A stretch of DNA of 64,000 bases, from positions 1 through 64,000 of the forward strand of contig JAAYVR010000043.1 in assembly GCA_012517065.1 (NCBI GenBank). The letters are read 5' to 3'. The stretch is from Verrucomicrobiota bacterium (GTDB lineage Bacteria > Verrucomicrobiota > Verrucomicrobiia > Limisphaerales > J093). A program made the position numbers and the translations under genes. Of this stretch, positions 49,044 through 59,490 are shown piece after piece; within the stretch, counting starts at the first letter, position 1; every line of letters starts with the position of its first letter. The notes under the pieces are model-generated. The model saw only the letters and a program-made list of their open reading frames with translations, did no database searches and was not told the origin of the DNA.

Positions 49044-50948
49044 TTATTGCCTGGAAACCTTAGGCGCCGGTTCCACGCGCACCCGCGCAGCCAGCGCAGG
49101 TGTCTGCCCCGTGCCCGGCACGTCCGATGGTTTGTCAGGCGGCAAATGCAAATAGGCCGCGATCCGCTCCGCGATCGCCTTGAAAACAGGCGCCGCAACC
49201 GTCCCGCCCATGTAACCAACGCGGCGATCAGGCTCATCAATCCCAACCACAATGCATACAGCAGGACGATCCGCCGGGAAAAATCCTATGAACGACGCGT
49301 AGTACTTCCCCGACTTGTACGTGCCATCCACAAACTTCTGCGCAGTGCCCGTCTTCCCCGCAACCGTGTACGACTCCATTTCAGCCGCCGATGCAGTCCC
49401 CTCGCGACTCACCGCCTTCTTCAAAGCACGAACCATCTCACGGCATACACGTTCGCTCGCAACACGCCTCACAGCACTGGCCGGGTACTGCACAATCACC
49501 CGCCCACCCGAATCCTCGAGCCGGTCAATCAACCTCGGACTCATCAGCGTCCCACCATTCGCAATAGCTGACATCGCCATTACCATCTGAAGCGGTGTCG
49601 CACTCACTTCCTGTCCTATCGGCACCCGCGTTATCGACAGCTTGCTCCATTGGTTTGTCGGCCGAATAACGCCCGCTGCCTCGGTCGGCAACGGTATCCC
49701 GGTGCGCTGCCCAAAACCAAAATTCCGCACCACCTGATAAAGCCGACCCGGCCCCAAACGGACCGCAGCCTTTGCCGTCCCTATGTTCGAGGATTTGCAA
49801 ATGACTTTTTCGTAAGGCAGTACACCGTAGGGATGCACATCGTGAAGCCACGCACCCCCATACCACCACCGGCCATTCTCACAATCCACCGTGTCCTCCA
49901 AAGTCAGTATCCCTTCCTCAAGACAGGTCGTTATCGTGACTATCTTGAAGGTTGACCCTGGCTCGGTTAAGTCCGATATCGCACGGTTCCGCCAGCCCTC
50001 CACCCCGGACGCAGGCGAGTTGGGATCAAAAGTCGGCGCACTCGCCATCGCAAGAATGTCCCCCGTAAACGGCCGGACCGCGATCGCACACACCCCCGCA
50101 GGCGAGTACTTCTTCATCGCAGCAGCAAGTTCGTCCTCAACAATCGCCTGAATAGTCGCGTCCACCGTCAAAACAACGTTCAGCCCCTCCTTGGGTTCAA
50201 CCCCGCCCCCAGCCACCGCCCAGCCATGCACCCCAGCCAACGCCCTGTCGCACGTCAACTCAATCCCAGTAAGCCCCCTGTCCTCGAACACAGGCCCGTA
50301 ATCCGTGTTCGTTTCCGCCGACGACACATACCCCAAAACATGCGCCGCAAGCGTCCCGCTCGGATAGTGCCGAAGGTAATCGTCGCTGCCAAAAACTGAC
50401 CGGTACCGAAGAGCATCCCACGCAAGTTTCTGGCTCGCCCGAATCCGCCGCCCAGGTGACTTCATCTCCAGCCGAGCCATTGCCTGCGTCACCTGCTGCC
50501 ACGTGTCAATCGGCACTTTCCGCTTCAAAACTACATAGCTGTTCGTAATCAAACGCCCGTCAACCGCATTCGTCCGAACCCGCGGCGATATAAGAGACAA
50601 CAAATCCGACTCCTTCATCTGCAAAAGAGGCGCCAGACTCTTCGCAATCGCCACATGCTGCGTGAAAATCAACGAAGGATCCGCACACACCATCTTGGTC
50701 GGCACGCTCATCGCCAAAACCGTCCCCCGGCAATCCAGAATCGCGCCTCGACGACCCGGCCTCGCTGTGCGGCTTGAAACAGTGCTGCGCTCGGACACCG
50801 GCCCGTCATCAGAAAAATGAAGCTGCAGATGCGCAAGCCATCCCACCAGCCCAACAAACGCCAGTGTCACTGCAGAGGCCATCACAGCCATCCGCCGATA
50901 TGGAACAACACTCAGCATCAAACCTTTTCCCAAATTGCCGCCGTCCAC
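49044..50948 (-). CDS. ftsI: Peptidoglycan transpeptidase FtsI (PBP3)
   Basis: EPGSTFKIVT (SxxK), KSSNIGTAK (SxN), AGKTGTAQKF (KTG). Confidence 0.95.
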   Translation of the reverse strand: MDGGNLGKGLMLSVVPYRRMAVMASAVTLAFVGLVGWLAHLQLHFSDDGPVSERSTVSSRTARPGRRGAILDCRGTVLAMSVPTKMVCADPSLIFTQHVAIAKSLAPLLQMKESDLLSLISPRVRTNAVDGRLITNSYVVLKRKVPIDTWQQVTQAMARLEMKSPGRRIRASQKLAWDALRYRSVFGSDDYLRHYPSGTLAAHVLGYVSSAETNTDYGPVFEDRGLTGIELTCDRALAGVHGWAVAGGGVEPKEGLNVVLTVDATIQAIVEDELAAAMKKYSPAGVCAIAVRPFTGDILAMASAPTFDPNSPASGVEGWRNRAISDLTEPGSTFKIVTITTCLEEGILTLEDTVDCENGRWWYGGAWLHDVHPYGVLPYEKVICKSSNIGTAKAAVRLGPGRLYQVVRNFGFGQRTGIPLPTEAAGVIRPTNQWSKLSITRVPIGQEVSATPLQMVMAMSAIANGGTLMSPRLIDRLEDSGGRVIVQYPASAVRRVASERVCREMVRALKKAVSREGTASAAEMESYTVAGKTGTAQKFVDGTYKSGKYYASFIGFFPADRPAVCIVVGIDEPDRRVGYMGGTVAAPVFKAIAERIAAYLHLPPDKPSDVPGTGQTPALAARVRVEPAPKVSRQ

Positions 50949-50957
50949 TCGATCATG

Positions 50958-51359
50958 TCATTCCACCCCGCCGCGCAAACCCCTGCTCGCAACAGCCCCG
51001 CCAAGCCCGCCAGCCAAACCGCCACCAACATCCCCCACAACCCGACTCACACCACCCGCGTCCACAACAGACAACACCTGTTCCGGCGCAATCAAACCGA
51101 GCTGCCACTTCTGAATCGCCGATTGCAACGCCCGCGGCGACCGCAATTCCTCCAGCACTTGATCAAGTTGCTGATTCTGTTTCCTGACCCACTCGAGGTG
51201 CGCTGATCGCCTGTGCAGCTCGCGGCTCAATTGAGCGTTGCGATTCCGATGCCAAACATACCCAAGCCCGGAAAAACACAGAAAACCGCATGCCCAAACC
51301 GCCATACAAAACGGCCCAAGCCGCACAATCCCGCTCCGGCTTTTCCGATTCGTCGCCAT
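50958..51359 (-). CDS. FtsL-like small membrane/coiled-coil protein
   Basis: Position between rsmH and ftsI; single TM then coiled coil RELHRRSAHLEWVRKQNQQLDQVLEELRSPRALQ; Gly-rich tail. Confidence 0.7.
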   Translation of the reverse strand: MATNRKSRSGIVRLGPFCMAVWACGFLCFSGLGYVWHRNRNAQLSRELHRRSAHLEWVRKQNQQLDQVLEELRSPRALQSAIQKWQLGLIAPEQVLSVVDAGGVSRVVGDVGGGLAGGLGGAVASRGLRGGVE

Positions 51360-51371
51360 ACTCTCACTCGC

Positions 51372-52325
51372 TCACAGCTTCTCCAAAACACGCAAACGCG
51401 CGCTGCGCGCACGCGCATTCTCGGCCACTTCGGCTTCAGAAGGTGCAATCGCCTTCCCGGTCACCCACACCGCCAACGGCGCCCTCGGACGCCTCAACTC
51501 CGGCACGTCCACCTCGCCCTCAACTTCATAGTCTCGAACCAGCGCCCGGCCAAACTCACGTACCACCCTCTCTTCGCCAGAATGAAAACAGATCACAGCC
51601 AAACGCCCGCCCGACCGCAGCACCCGCCACGCACTCACAAGCCCGCGCCTCAACACACCTTCCTCGTCATTCACCCGCATCCTCAACGCCTGAAACACAC
51701 GCGTCGCCGGATGCGTGGACGCCCCCCGGCGCGGCACCAAACGCTCGATCAATTCTGCCAGCTCGGTCGTTCGCTCGATCCGCTTGTGCCGCCGAGCCCT
51801 GACAATCCCGCGCGCAATCAGCCTCGCCCGGCGTTCCCCGCCAAGCTCCCTGAACAGCCTCTCAAGCTCCCGCGCATCAAGCTCGTTTACAAGGTCACAC
51901 GCCGTAAGCCCCTGCGACCGGTCAAACCGCATGTCCAATGGCCCATCCAGTTGAAAGCTGAACCCGCGCTCAGCACTATCAAGCTGGTAACTGCTTACCC
52001 CAAGGTCCAGCAACACGCCGTCCACACTCCCCTCGGGTACCCAGTCCGCCACGTCTGCGAAGTTGCCAACACGCAATTCAACACGGTCCCCGAACTCAGC
52101 CAGTCGCACCCGGGCGGCCGCGACAGCTTCCGCGTCCCGATCTATGCCAAACAACCGCGCTGCAGGCGCACCAGCACGCAAAACCGCCGCCGCATGTCCG
52201 CCACCCCCAACCGTCCCATCGACATAGAACCCCCCAGACCGCGGCTCCAGCACAGCCACAACTTCATGCTCCAAAACCGGCTTGTGAAAAAAGCAAGGCA
52301 CATGCACTTCGCGCTGCTGCAACAC
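51372..52325 (-). CDS. rsmH: 16S rRNA (cytosine1402-N4)-methyltransferase
   Basis: HKPVLEHEVVAVLEPRSGGFYVDGTVGGGGHAAAVL, DGVLLDLGVSSYQLDSAERGFSFQLDGPLDMRFD, ICFHSGEERVVREF. Confidence 0.95.
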   Translation of the reverse strand: MLQQREVHVPCFFHKPVLEHEVVAVLEPRSGGFYVDGTVGGGGHAAAVLRAGAPAARLFGIDRDAEAVAAARVRLAEFGDRVELRVGNFADVADWVPEGSVDGVLLDLGVSSYQLDSAERGFSFQLDGPLDMRFDRSQGLTACDLVNELDARELERLFRELGGERRARLIARGIVRARRHKRIERTTELAELIERLVPRRGASTHPATRVFQALRMRVNDEEGVLRRGLVSAWRVLRSGGRLAVICFHSGEERVVREFGRALVRDYEVEGEVDVPELRRPRAPLAVWVTGKAIAPSEAEVAENARARSARLRVLEKL

Positions 52326-52945
52326 TACGCGCTGCTGCGCATCGCCGTCTGCCCATTCAATCGCGACAAAAACCGCCTGAAAATTGAACCCGCGCCGTGC
52401 TCAGTCGCCGTGCCCTGCACACCAACACGGTCACCCGACCGCTTCGCTTGCACGATCTCAATGTCAGCGTCACTAAGATCGTTCCGAACCACCCTCACCG
52501 CCGTCAGACAAAGTTCACCCTGCGCAAGCGGGCCAGCAGATCGACGACGACGACGCCACAAACCGCCCGACACAATTTCCCAAATCCGAGCCGTGCCCCG
52601 CGCAGCCACAGCAGCTCGTACCTCGCCGCGCGTTTCACCGCTGGTTTGTTTCTCCGGCAATTTGAACGCCGGTTTGCCAGCCAGCGACACACCCGGCTTC
52701 GGCGCCTCAACCGCGTCCGAAGGCGCAACTCCAAACAGCGGCAACTCGCATTGATTTGCAATTCGCACCGCTGTTGTGCTATGCTCATCACTGCACTGTG
52801 CAGTCGAACCCGCCGCGGGCGCGTTCGATGCCGATTTGCCAAAAACGGGCAGGAATCCGGGCTCGACGGTCTTAAACCGACGCGGCCGGCGACTGAACCC
52901 AACAAATGTCTGGTTCGCGACCAACAGTTGATATGGCTTCGTCAT
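52325..52945 (-). CDS. Uncharacterised protein between mraZ and rsmH
   Basis: 206 aa from MTKPYQLLVANQTFVGFSRRPRRFK; C-terminal LCLTAVRVVRNDLSDADIEIVQAK; tightly packed between mraZ and rsmH. Confidence 0.65.
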   Translation of the reverse strand: MTKPYQLLVANQTFVGFSRRPRRFKTVEPGFLPVFGKSASNAPAAGSTAQCSDEHSTTAVRIANQCELPLFGVAPSDAVEAPKPGVSLAGKPAFKLPEKQTSGETRGEVRAAVAARGTARIWEIVSGGLWRRRRRSAGPLAQGELCLTAVRVVRNDLSDADIEIVQAKRSGDRVGVQGTATEHGAGSIFRRFLSRLNGQTAMRSSA

Positions 52946-52947
52946 GG

Positions 52948-53418
52948 TTAAATGAGCGCAAGCGCTTCCTGCTCTCTGGCATTGTCCTGCTCCTCTACCG
53001 CCTTGTAATGGTCCGGATTCCAAATCTGAAACCGATCCAGCATCCCAACCAAAACTGCTTTCCGCGTAATCCCGGCCGCTTCCGCAAGCCACTGCGGCAG
53101 ACAAATCCTGCCAGCACTGTCCAGCTTAACAGAATCGGATTTCCGCGTTATCACGCGGCGCAGCGTCTCGGCTCGCAGGTCCGAAAACGCAAGATCGTTG
53201 ATCTTCTTTTCGAGCGCTGCCAGCACCGGCGGCGGCAAAGCCAGCAGACACGGATGCTCCTGCCCCTTTGGCTGCCAGAGAACCAGAAGGAATTCAAACT
53301 CCGGCTGGTCCACTGGCGGCCGCCACTTGGCAGGAATCTGTACTCGCCGTTTATCATCGACCAAGTGCTCATAAACAGCGTAGTACCTCGTGCCAGATAC
53401 TGCTTTTTCTTCAGCCAT
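52948..53418 (-). CDS. mraZ: Division/cell wall cluster transcriptional repressor MraZ
   Basis: YEHLVDDKRRVQIPAKWR..., KLDSAGRICLPQWLAEAAGITRKAVLVGMLDRFQIWNPD. Confidence 0.9.
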   Translation of the reverse strand: MAEEKAVSGTRYYAVYEHLVDDKRRVQIPAKWRPPVDQPEFEFLLVLWQPKGQEHPCLLALPPPVLAALEKKINDLAFSDLRAETLRRVITRKSDSVKLDSAGRICLPQWLAEAAGITRKAVLVGMLDRFQIWNPDHYKAVEEQDNAREQEALALI

Positions 53419-53715
53419 GTTGCCCGACGCAAAGTGGTGAATAAGCCTGCATGTTCACCCATTGCGCCACACACTGCTACACGATCCCCCACATCACCCC
53501 CTAAAGTCAACTGTTTTTTGCAACCACATCCGCCACCATCCCAGCCGGGCTTTCGCCATCCTAATCCCCTTGTCATAAGTGCCTGACAGTAGCCCCCAAC
53601 TGGCCCGAACCATCAATCGCAACACGCCCCTCCCCAAACAACCGCCAGACCAGCTCCACCCCAATGCGCCCCACCGCTGCGTGGCATCAGTCCAAAGCAC
53701 GCTGCGAAACACTCC

Positions 53716-53790
53716 AGCCCGCAAACCTCGCCTGCCAACCCCTCGGATCCACCGATCCCTTCACCCCGGTGAGATTTCCCGGCCCGCATG
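53716..53790. repeat. Family T palindrome, copy T8 (diverged)
   Basis: AGCCCGCAAACCTCGCCTGCC...CTTCACCCCGGTGAGATTTCCCGGCCCGCATGTTTCG. Confidence 0.6.
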
Positions 53791-53864
53791 TTTCGTAGCA
53801 CTGTGATGACATCCGCTTCACACAGCATTCAGGCCCTATCATTTATTGAAGAGTCCCTCATATT

Positions 53865-54440
53865 CGCGAAGGTTTTCAGGCTGCGAGTTTGGTCAATTTC
53901 TCCGCATCTGCTTCTGTTGCCACGAGCAAGGCCGTCACAATGGTACGGCCTGTGGGAGTGAGTCAGACAAAGTGACAGGCTCGTTGTCTGGGTGTGGCCC
54001 CAAATAGAGGGACAGGCTCGTTGTTTGGGTTTTGTCCCCGGATTGCCGCGTGGCCCTCAAACTACCCATTGTTCGAGTCCGCGGCTGCCGAAGTCTGTGG
54101 AGGAACCCCTCGGATGCCGATATGGGGACAGACACGTTGTTTGGGTTTCCACCCCCGTTATGGCATGGCGCGCCAATTGTCCATGGCTCCAATCCGCTGC
54201 TGGGTAAGCCTGGGCAGAACCCCTGCCCACGTGGATATGGGGACAGACACGTTGTTTGTGCATGAAAACAAAGCGGCAGCAAGCTGCCGCACTCCAAACG
54301 CTTCGCGGCCACCACCGCCCACTGCATCCGCGGCAGCGCGTGAGAAACCATTGGGATCAGAGCGCTTTTCCTCGCGACGGAGTCGCAGCAGGTATTTCGC
54401 AGCCCGGCGTGGCCGAGAGCCCTGGTCAGGAGGCGCAGGA
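53865..54440 (-). repeat. Family G repeat block, copy G4 (inverted relative to G1-G3, central segment duplicated)
   Basis: aaggttttcaggctgcgagtttggtcaatt...gtgacaggctcgttgtctggg...ggatgccgatatggggacagacacgttgtttggg...gatatggggacagacacgttgtttg...gcggcagcaagctgccgcac...gagaaaccattgggatcagagcgcttttcctcgcgacggagtcgc. Confidence 0.75.
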
Positions 54441-54648
54441 GCCGGGGCAAGGCACGTCAGGCCCTTTGATTCCGGCTACGCCGGGCTGCGAAATATGCTG
54501 GTTACGACCCGTTTCAATCACGCAAACCCAGCGCCCGAACTCTAACCGATTGGGGGTGCAGTAATTTCCTGCCTGCCACCATATCCCGGCACTTGAACAT
54601 TGAACTGTTGGGGGATGGCAACTACGTGTCTGTCCCCTTTTACCCCTT

Positions 54649-56175
54649 TTATCTGAACCTGCAGGGGTCCATGCCCAGCTTCCTAAGCTTGTAAGCGAGT
54701 ATCCGGGGCGTGGTCTGCAATACGCGGGCAGCAGCAGTAATGTTACCGCCGGCAGCACGCAGGGCTTCGGTGATCAGTTTCTTCTCAAGATTTGAAACCT
54801 GGGCTGCAAGACTGTTGTCCGATCCAGCCGACTCATTCTCGAGTGCTTGGAGCGCGGGCGGGAGATGCTGCACGTCGATTGTTTCGCTGTTGCAGATCAG
54901 CACAGCCCTTTCAACTGCGTTTTCCAATTCGCGGACGTTGCCCGGCCATGAGTATGCAAGGAGCCTGCGGCGTGCCTCGGCCGAAAAGACTTTTGCGCGG
55001 GAGCGTTGTCGTTTGGTGTACAACTGCAGAAAATGCTCTGCCAGCGGCATGATGTCTGAGCGCCGACGCCTGAGCGGCGGCACATAAATTGGAAACACGT
55101 TCAGCCGGTAGAACAGGTCTTCCCGAAACCTGCCGTTGGCAACCATGACAGCAAGATCGCGATGTGTGGCGGCGACGACTCTCACATTCACTTTGATGAG
55201 CTGCGTGTCGCCCACCCTTTCGAACTCCTGCTCCTGCAATACGCGGAGAAGCTTGACCTGAATTGCTGGCGGGACATCACCAACTTCGTCAAGGAAAAGA
55301 GTGCCGCCATTGGCCACTTCAAATCGCCCCTTGCGGTCTCGCACTGCGCCTGTGTACGCGCCGCGCACGTGGCCGAACAACTCGCTTTCGACCAAAGCCT
55401 CTGGCAACGCTGCGCAGTTGACTCTCACAAACGGTCCTTGGGCGCGGTCGCTGTTGTAGTGGATCGCCTGTGCAACCAGTTCCTTGCCCGTACCAGTCTC
55501 GCCGCAAATCAGAACCGTTGCATTTGTGGGAGCAACCTGAACTATCTGCTGATAGACCTCGCGCATCTCATGCGAGTTGCCCACCATGTTTGCGGGTCGG
55601 AACCGTTCACCAAGATCGCCCCGCAACCGGCGGTTTTCCTCGGCCAGCCGTTCTTGTTCTTCAAGCGCGGCGCGCCTGAGTTTCACGGCCTGGGCGATCA
55701 TCGACGCGACAATGCACAGCAATCGAAGGTCGTTCTGCAGTTCGGCCTCGGGTTTGGTTGGGGTGTCAACGCTCAAAGCGCCCACAACCTCATGGTCGAT
55801 CTTGATTGGAACGCACAGAAATGCAGTATCAGGGCTTTTCCCGCGTCCCGTGCGATCCAGAAGCAAAGGCGATTCGCTCTTGCGCGGCACAATAACAGGT
55901 TCGCCAGTCTCGATCACCCGGCCGGTCACGCCTTCGCCCAACTGATATTTCGCGCGGCGAGACTGACCGTCAGACAATCCGTGGGCGGCTTCGATCAGTA
56001 TTTGCCCGGTATCACGATGAAGGAGTGTCAAGGTGCCGTAATTCATCCCCATGTGGCGTGCCAACGCCTCAAGCACGGGCTGGACCACTTCGCGCATGTC
56101 CAGACTTTCGTCCAGCCGTCTGCTAACCTCGTACAGCAACAGCAGTTCGCGAGCTGTGGTTTCGGATTCGTTCAT
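54649..56175 (-). CDS. Sigma-54-dependent transcriptional activator, NifA-like (GAF-AAA+-Fis HTH)
   Basis: N-terminal GAF; GETGTGKELVAQAIHYNSDRAQGPFVRVNCAALPEALVESELFGHVRGAYTGA; GGTLFLDEVGDVPPAIQVKLLRVLQEQEFERVG; SWPGNVRELENAVERAV. Confidence 0.93.
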   Translation of the reverse strand: MNESETTARELLLLYEVSRRLDESLDMREVVQPVLEALARHMGMNYGTLTLLHRDTGQILIEAAHGLSDGQSRRAKYQLGEGVTGRVIETGEPVIVPRKSESPLLLDRTGRGKSPDTAFLCVPIKIDHEVVGALSVDTPTKPEAELQNDLRLLCIVASMIAQAVKLRRAALEEQERLAEENRRLRGDLGERFRPANMVGNSHEMREVYQQIVQVAPTNATVLICGETGTGKELVAQAIHYNSDRAQGPFVRVNCAALPEALVESELFGHVRGAYTGAVRDRKGRFEVANGGTLFLDEVGDVPPAIQVKLLRVLQEQEFERVGDTQLIKVNVRVVAATHRDLAVMVANGRFREDLFYRLNVFPIYVPPLRRRRSDIMPLAEHFLQLYTKRQRSRAKVFSAEARRRLLAYSWPGNVRELENAVERAVLICNSETIDVQHLPPALQALENESAGSDNSLAAQVSNLEKKLITEALRAAGGNITAAARVLQTTPRILAYKLRKLGMDPCRFR

Positions 56176-56191
56176 TGTTCCAATCGACCTG

Positions 56192-59100
56192 TCAACCTTT
56201 CCCGCCAGAGTTCTGCGAGGCGCCGACAGCGTAAATCTCCTGGAGCGATCTCACAGTGCAGGATTGGCCGCGCATCTGGCGCAGCGCACGAATTGCCGCT
56301 TTGGCGCCAGCAACAGTCGTGATCATGGGCACGTTCAATTGAACAGCCTCGGCACGAATCCCAACTTCATCCAATCGCGCTCGCGCCCCGCTGGGCGTAT
56401 TGATTATGAGCGAGACACGCTTCTCGCGCATCAGGTCAAGAATGTCAGGTTTCTTGTTCGCATGGATTTTCCCGAGCAGCATGACGTTTTCAACCCCAGC
56501 AGCCCTGAGGGCTTCGGCCGTGCCTTGCGTGCAGGCCAGTCGATACCCAAGTTCGTTCAGGTCCCACCCGATTTCTCCCGCCCAGTTCTTGTCACGGTCT
56601 GCGAGGCTGAGAAACACAAGCCCTTCAGTCGGCAATGCGGTGCCTGCGGCGATCTGGCTTTTCCAGTAAGCTTCCTCGAATGTTTCTCCCAACCCCATGA
56701 CTTCGCCTGTCGATTTCATTTCCGGCCCAAGGATCGGGTCAACACCATGAAACCTGTTGAACGGCAGCACGGCTTCTTTGACCGCGTACCATGACAGTCT
56801 CGGCGGACGTTCCCCAAGCCCGAAACCGGCCAACGCCATGCCGACCATGATCCGCGCAGCAAACCGCGCCAGTGGAACCGCCGTGGCTTTGCTCACATAA
56901 GGCACGGTGCGCGAAGCCCGCGGATTGATTTCAAGGACATAAACCTCGTTGTCCCTGATCGCCAGTTGCACGTTCATCAATCCCTTCACGTTTAATGCGA
57001 GTGCCATGCGCCTGCAAACGAACTCGATTCTGCGTTGTGTCGCGGGATGCAACGTGTGCGGCGGAATGCAACATGCGCTGTCGCCAGAATGAATCCCCGC
57101 CTCCTCCACGTGCTCCATTATCCCGCCGATATAGACCGTTTGCCCGTCGCAAAGCAGGTCCACATCAACCTCGGTCGCCCTGTCAAGGAAACGGTCCACA
57201 AGAACCGGGAAACCGGGACTGGCATGAAATGCAGCCTGGATAAAAGGCCGCGCTTCATGCGACGTGTGCGCAACCATCATTGCACGCCCACCCAGCACAT
57301 ACGAGGGCCGAATCATTACCGGGTATCCAACCCGCTCAGCAACTGCCAAGGCTTCCTCGACCGTCCGGGCTGTTCCACTGTCCGGCTGTCTCACCCCCAG
57401 CGTGTCAAGCAGCTTCCGCGTTTCCTCGCGGTCTTCGGCGCGATTGATATCTTCGGGATCAGTGCCGAGAATGGGCACACCGGCTCGTTTCAACGGCAAC
57501 GCGAGGTTGAGCGGTGTCTGGCCGCCGACCTGAACAACCACGCCAATCGGTTTCTCGAAGTCACAAATGTTCAGCAAATCCTCCAGAGTCAACGGCTCGA
57601 AATACAGCTTGTCTGACGTGTCGTAGTCGGTGCTGACTGTTTCGGGGTTGCTGTTGACCATGACGGTTTCGTAGCCGAGTTCGCGCAGTTCTTGCACAAC
57701 GTGAACACAGCAGTAATCAAATTCGATCCCTTGACCAATGCGGTTTGGGCCGCCCCCAACAACAATGATTGTCGGGCGCTCCGAGCGGCGAGCTTCCTGA
57801 ACCGTCCCGCAATAGGTCGAGTAGTAATATGGTGTCACCGCCTCGAACTCACCCGCGCACGTATCCACAAGCCTGAACACCGGCCGCACGTTCAACTCCT
57901 GGCGCAAGCGGCGAACCTCAGATTCATCACACGATCTGAGCGCGGCGATCTGCCGGTCTGAAAAACCTGATTTCTTCGCCTTCCACAGCAATTGAGCGCT
58001 CAGCGGCCGGCCAGCCGGAAACGCAGCAATTTCACGCTCGATTTCAACAATCTGAGCTATGTTGTCAACAAACCACGGATCAATTTGAGTTCGTTCTGCT
58101 ATCGCCTCCACCGACATGCCCCGCTTGAGAGCGCATTTGATCGCAAAAATCCTGTCCTGCGCTGGCGCCGCGAGCGTTTCCTCGATCAGGTCTGCCGGAA
58201 CGCGCTGTTCCGCTTTCAGGTCCAGACCGTCCACTCCAATTTCGAGTCCACGCAACGCCTTCTGGAGTGCCTCGCGGAAATTCCCGCCTATGGCCATTGT
58301 CTCCCCGACGGATTTCATACTGACGCCAAGTCTGGGATTGGCGCCGGGGAATTTCTCAAAGGCGAATCTGGGAATCTTTACCACGCAATAATCCAACGCT
58401 GGCTCAAAACTCGCAGGTGTTTGTTTCGTTATGTCGTTCCTCAGTTCATCAAGCGTGTAACCAACGGCGAGTTTCGCTGCGATCTTGGCGATGGGAAACC
58501 CTGTCGCTTTGCTTGCCAAAGCCGAACTGCGCGACACGCGCGGGTTCATTTCAATCACCACCTGGCGCCCCGTCTTTGGATGAACCGCGAACTGTACGTT
58601 TGAACCGCCAGTCTCGACCCCCACAGCCCGCAACACGCGAATTGCCGCATCCCGCATAACCTGGTACTCGGCGTCACTCAACGTTTGCACAGGCGCAACA
58701 GTGATGCTGTCGCCGGTGTGAACACCCATGGGATCGACATTCTCAATCGAACACACGATAACCGCGTTGTCGTGCCGGTCTCGCATCACCTCCAGTTCGT
58801 ATTCCTTCCAACCAAGCACCGACTCCTCGATCAAAACACTGTGCCTGATGCTGGCAGCAAGCCCGTCGGCAACTATCTCCCGCAACTCGTCCACGTTGTG
58901 AGCCGTGCCACCGCCAGTTCCGCCAAGCGTGTAGCTCGGGCGAATAATCACAGGGTAACACAGTCTCTCTGCAACGCGCTCCGCCTCAACAACGCTGGTC
59001 ACCAGCTCGCTCCGCAAACATGACAACCCGGCGCCTTCCATTGCCTTCTTGAACTCCGCGCGGTCCTCAGCTCGCCGAATCACGTCGGCCTTCGCTCCGA

Positions 59101-59479
59101 TCAACTCGCAGCCGTAACGGTCTAGCACACCGCTTTCTGCAAGTTCCATGGCGGTGTTTAACCCCGTTTGCCCGCCCAACGTCGGGAGCAATGCGTCAGG
59201 CCTCTCTTTTCGTATGATCGTCTCAACGATCTCAGGGGTAATTGGTTCTATGTAGGTCCGATCCGCGACGCGCGGGTCGGTCATGATTGTGGCCGGATTG
59301 GAATTGACGAGGACGACCCGATACCCTTCCTCGCGCAAAGCCTTGCAAGCCTGTGAACCCGAATAGTCAAACTCGCACGCTTGCCCGATAACAATCGGTC
59401 CTGATCCAATCAGCAGCACGCTTTTAATGTCAGTACGCTTTGGCATGTGCTCTTTCGCGCTCCTGTCAGGCTGACGCAA
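56192..59479 (-). CDS. carB: Carbamoyl-phosphate synthase large subunit
   Basis: [49 protein letters not shown]; duplicated ATP-grasp halves; 1095 aa. Confidence 0.97.
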   Translation of the reverse strand: MRQPDRSAKEHMPKRTDIKSVLLIGSGPIVIGQACEFDYSGSQACKALREEGYRVVLVNSNPATIMTDPRVADRTYIEPITPEIVETIIRKERPDALLPTLGGQTGLNTAMELAESGVLDRYGCELIGAKADVIRRAEDRAEFKKAMEGAGLSCLRSELVTSVVEAERVAERLCYPVIIRPSYTLGGTGGGTAHNVDELREIVADGLAASIRHSVLIEESVLGWKEYELEVMRDRHDNAVIVCSIENVDPMGVHTGDSITVAPVQTLSDAEYQVMRDAAIRVLRAVGVETGGSNVQFAVHPKTGRQVVIEMNPRVSRSSALASKATGFPIAKIAAKLAVGYTLDELRNDITKQTPASFEPALDYCVVKIPRFAFEKFPGANPRLGVSMKSVGETMAIGGNFREALQKALRGLEIGVDGLDLKAEQRVPADLIEETLAAPAQDRIFAIKCALKRGMSVEAIAERTQIDPWFVDNIAQIVEIEREIAAFPAGRPLSAQLLWKAKKSGFSDRQIAALRSCDESEVRRLRQELNVRPVFRLVDTCAGEFEAVTPYYYSTYCGTVQEARRSERPTIIVVGGGPNRIGQGIEFDYCCVHVVQELRELGYETVMVNSNPETVSTDYDTSDKLYFEPLTLEDLLNICDFEKPIGVVVQVGGQTPLNLALPLKRAGVPILGTDPEDINRAEDREETRKLLDTLGVRQPDSGTARTVEEALAVAERVGYPVMIRPSYVLGGRAMMVAHTSHEARPFIQAAFHASPGFPVLVDRFLDRATEVDVDLLCDGQTVYIGGIMEHVEEAGIHSGDSACCIPPHTLHPATQRRIEFVCRRMALALNVKGLMNVQLAIRDNEVYVLEINPRASRTVPYVSKATAVPLARFAARIMVGMALAGFGLGERPPRLSWYAVKEAVLPFNRFHGVDPILGPEMKSTGEVMGLGETFEEAYWKSQIAAGTALPTEGLVFLSLADRDKNWAGEIGWDLNELGYRLACTQGTAEALRAAGVENVMLLGKIHANKKPDILDLMREKRVSLIINTPSGARARLDEVGIRAEAVQLNVPMITTVAGAKAAIRALRQMRGQSCTVRSLQEIYAVGASQNSGGKG

Positions 59480-59490
59480 ACATGTTGATC

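Noticed and set aside
51213-52754. 513-aa plus-strand ORF
   Set aside because: Antisense to ftsL, rsmH and the 206-aa gene; no recognisable domain, composition driven by skew.
53419-53560. GTGG/TGGG-rich repeats upstream of mraZ as a MraZ operator
   Set aside because: Plausible, but the repeats are irregular in spacing and the whole coding-strand region is G/T-rich, so chance cannot be excluded by eye.
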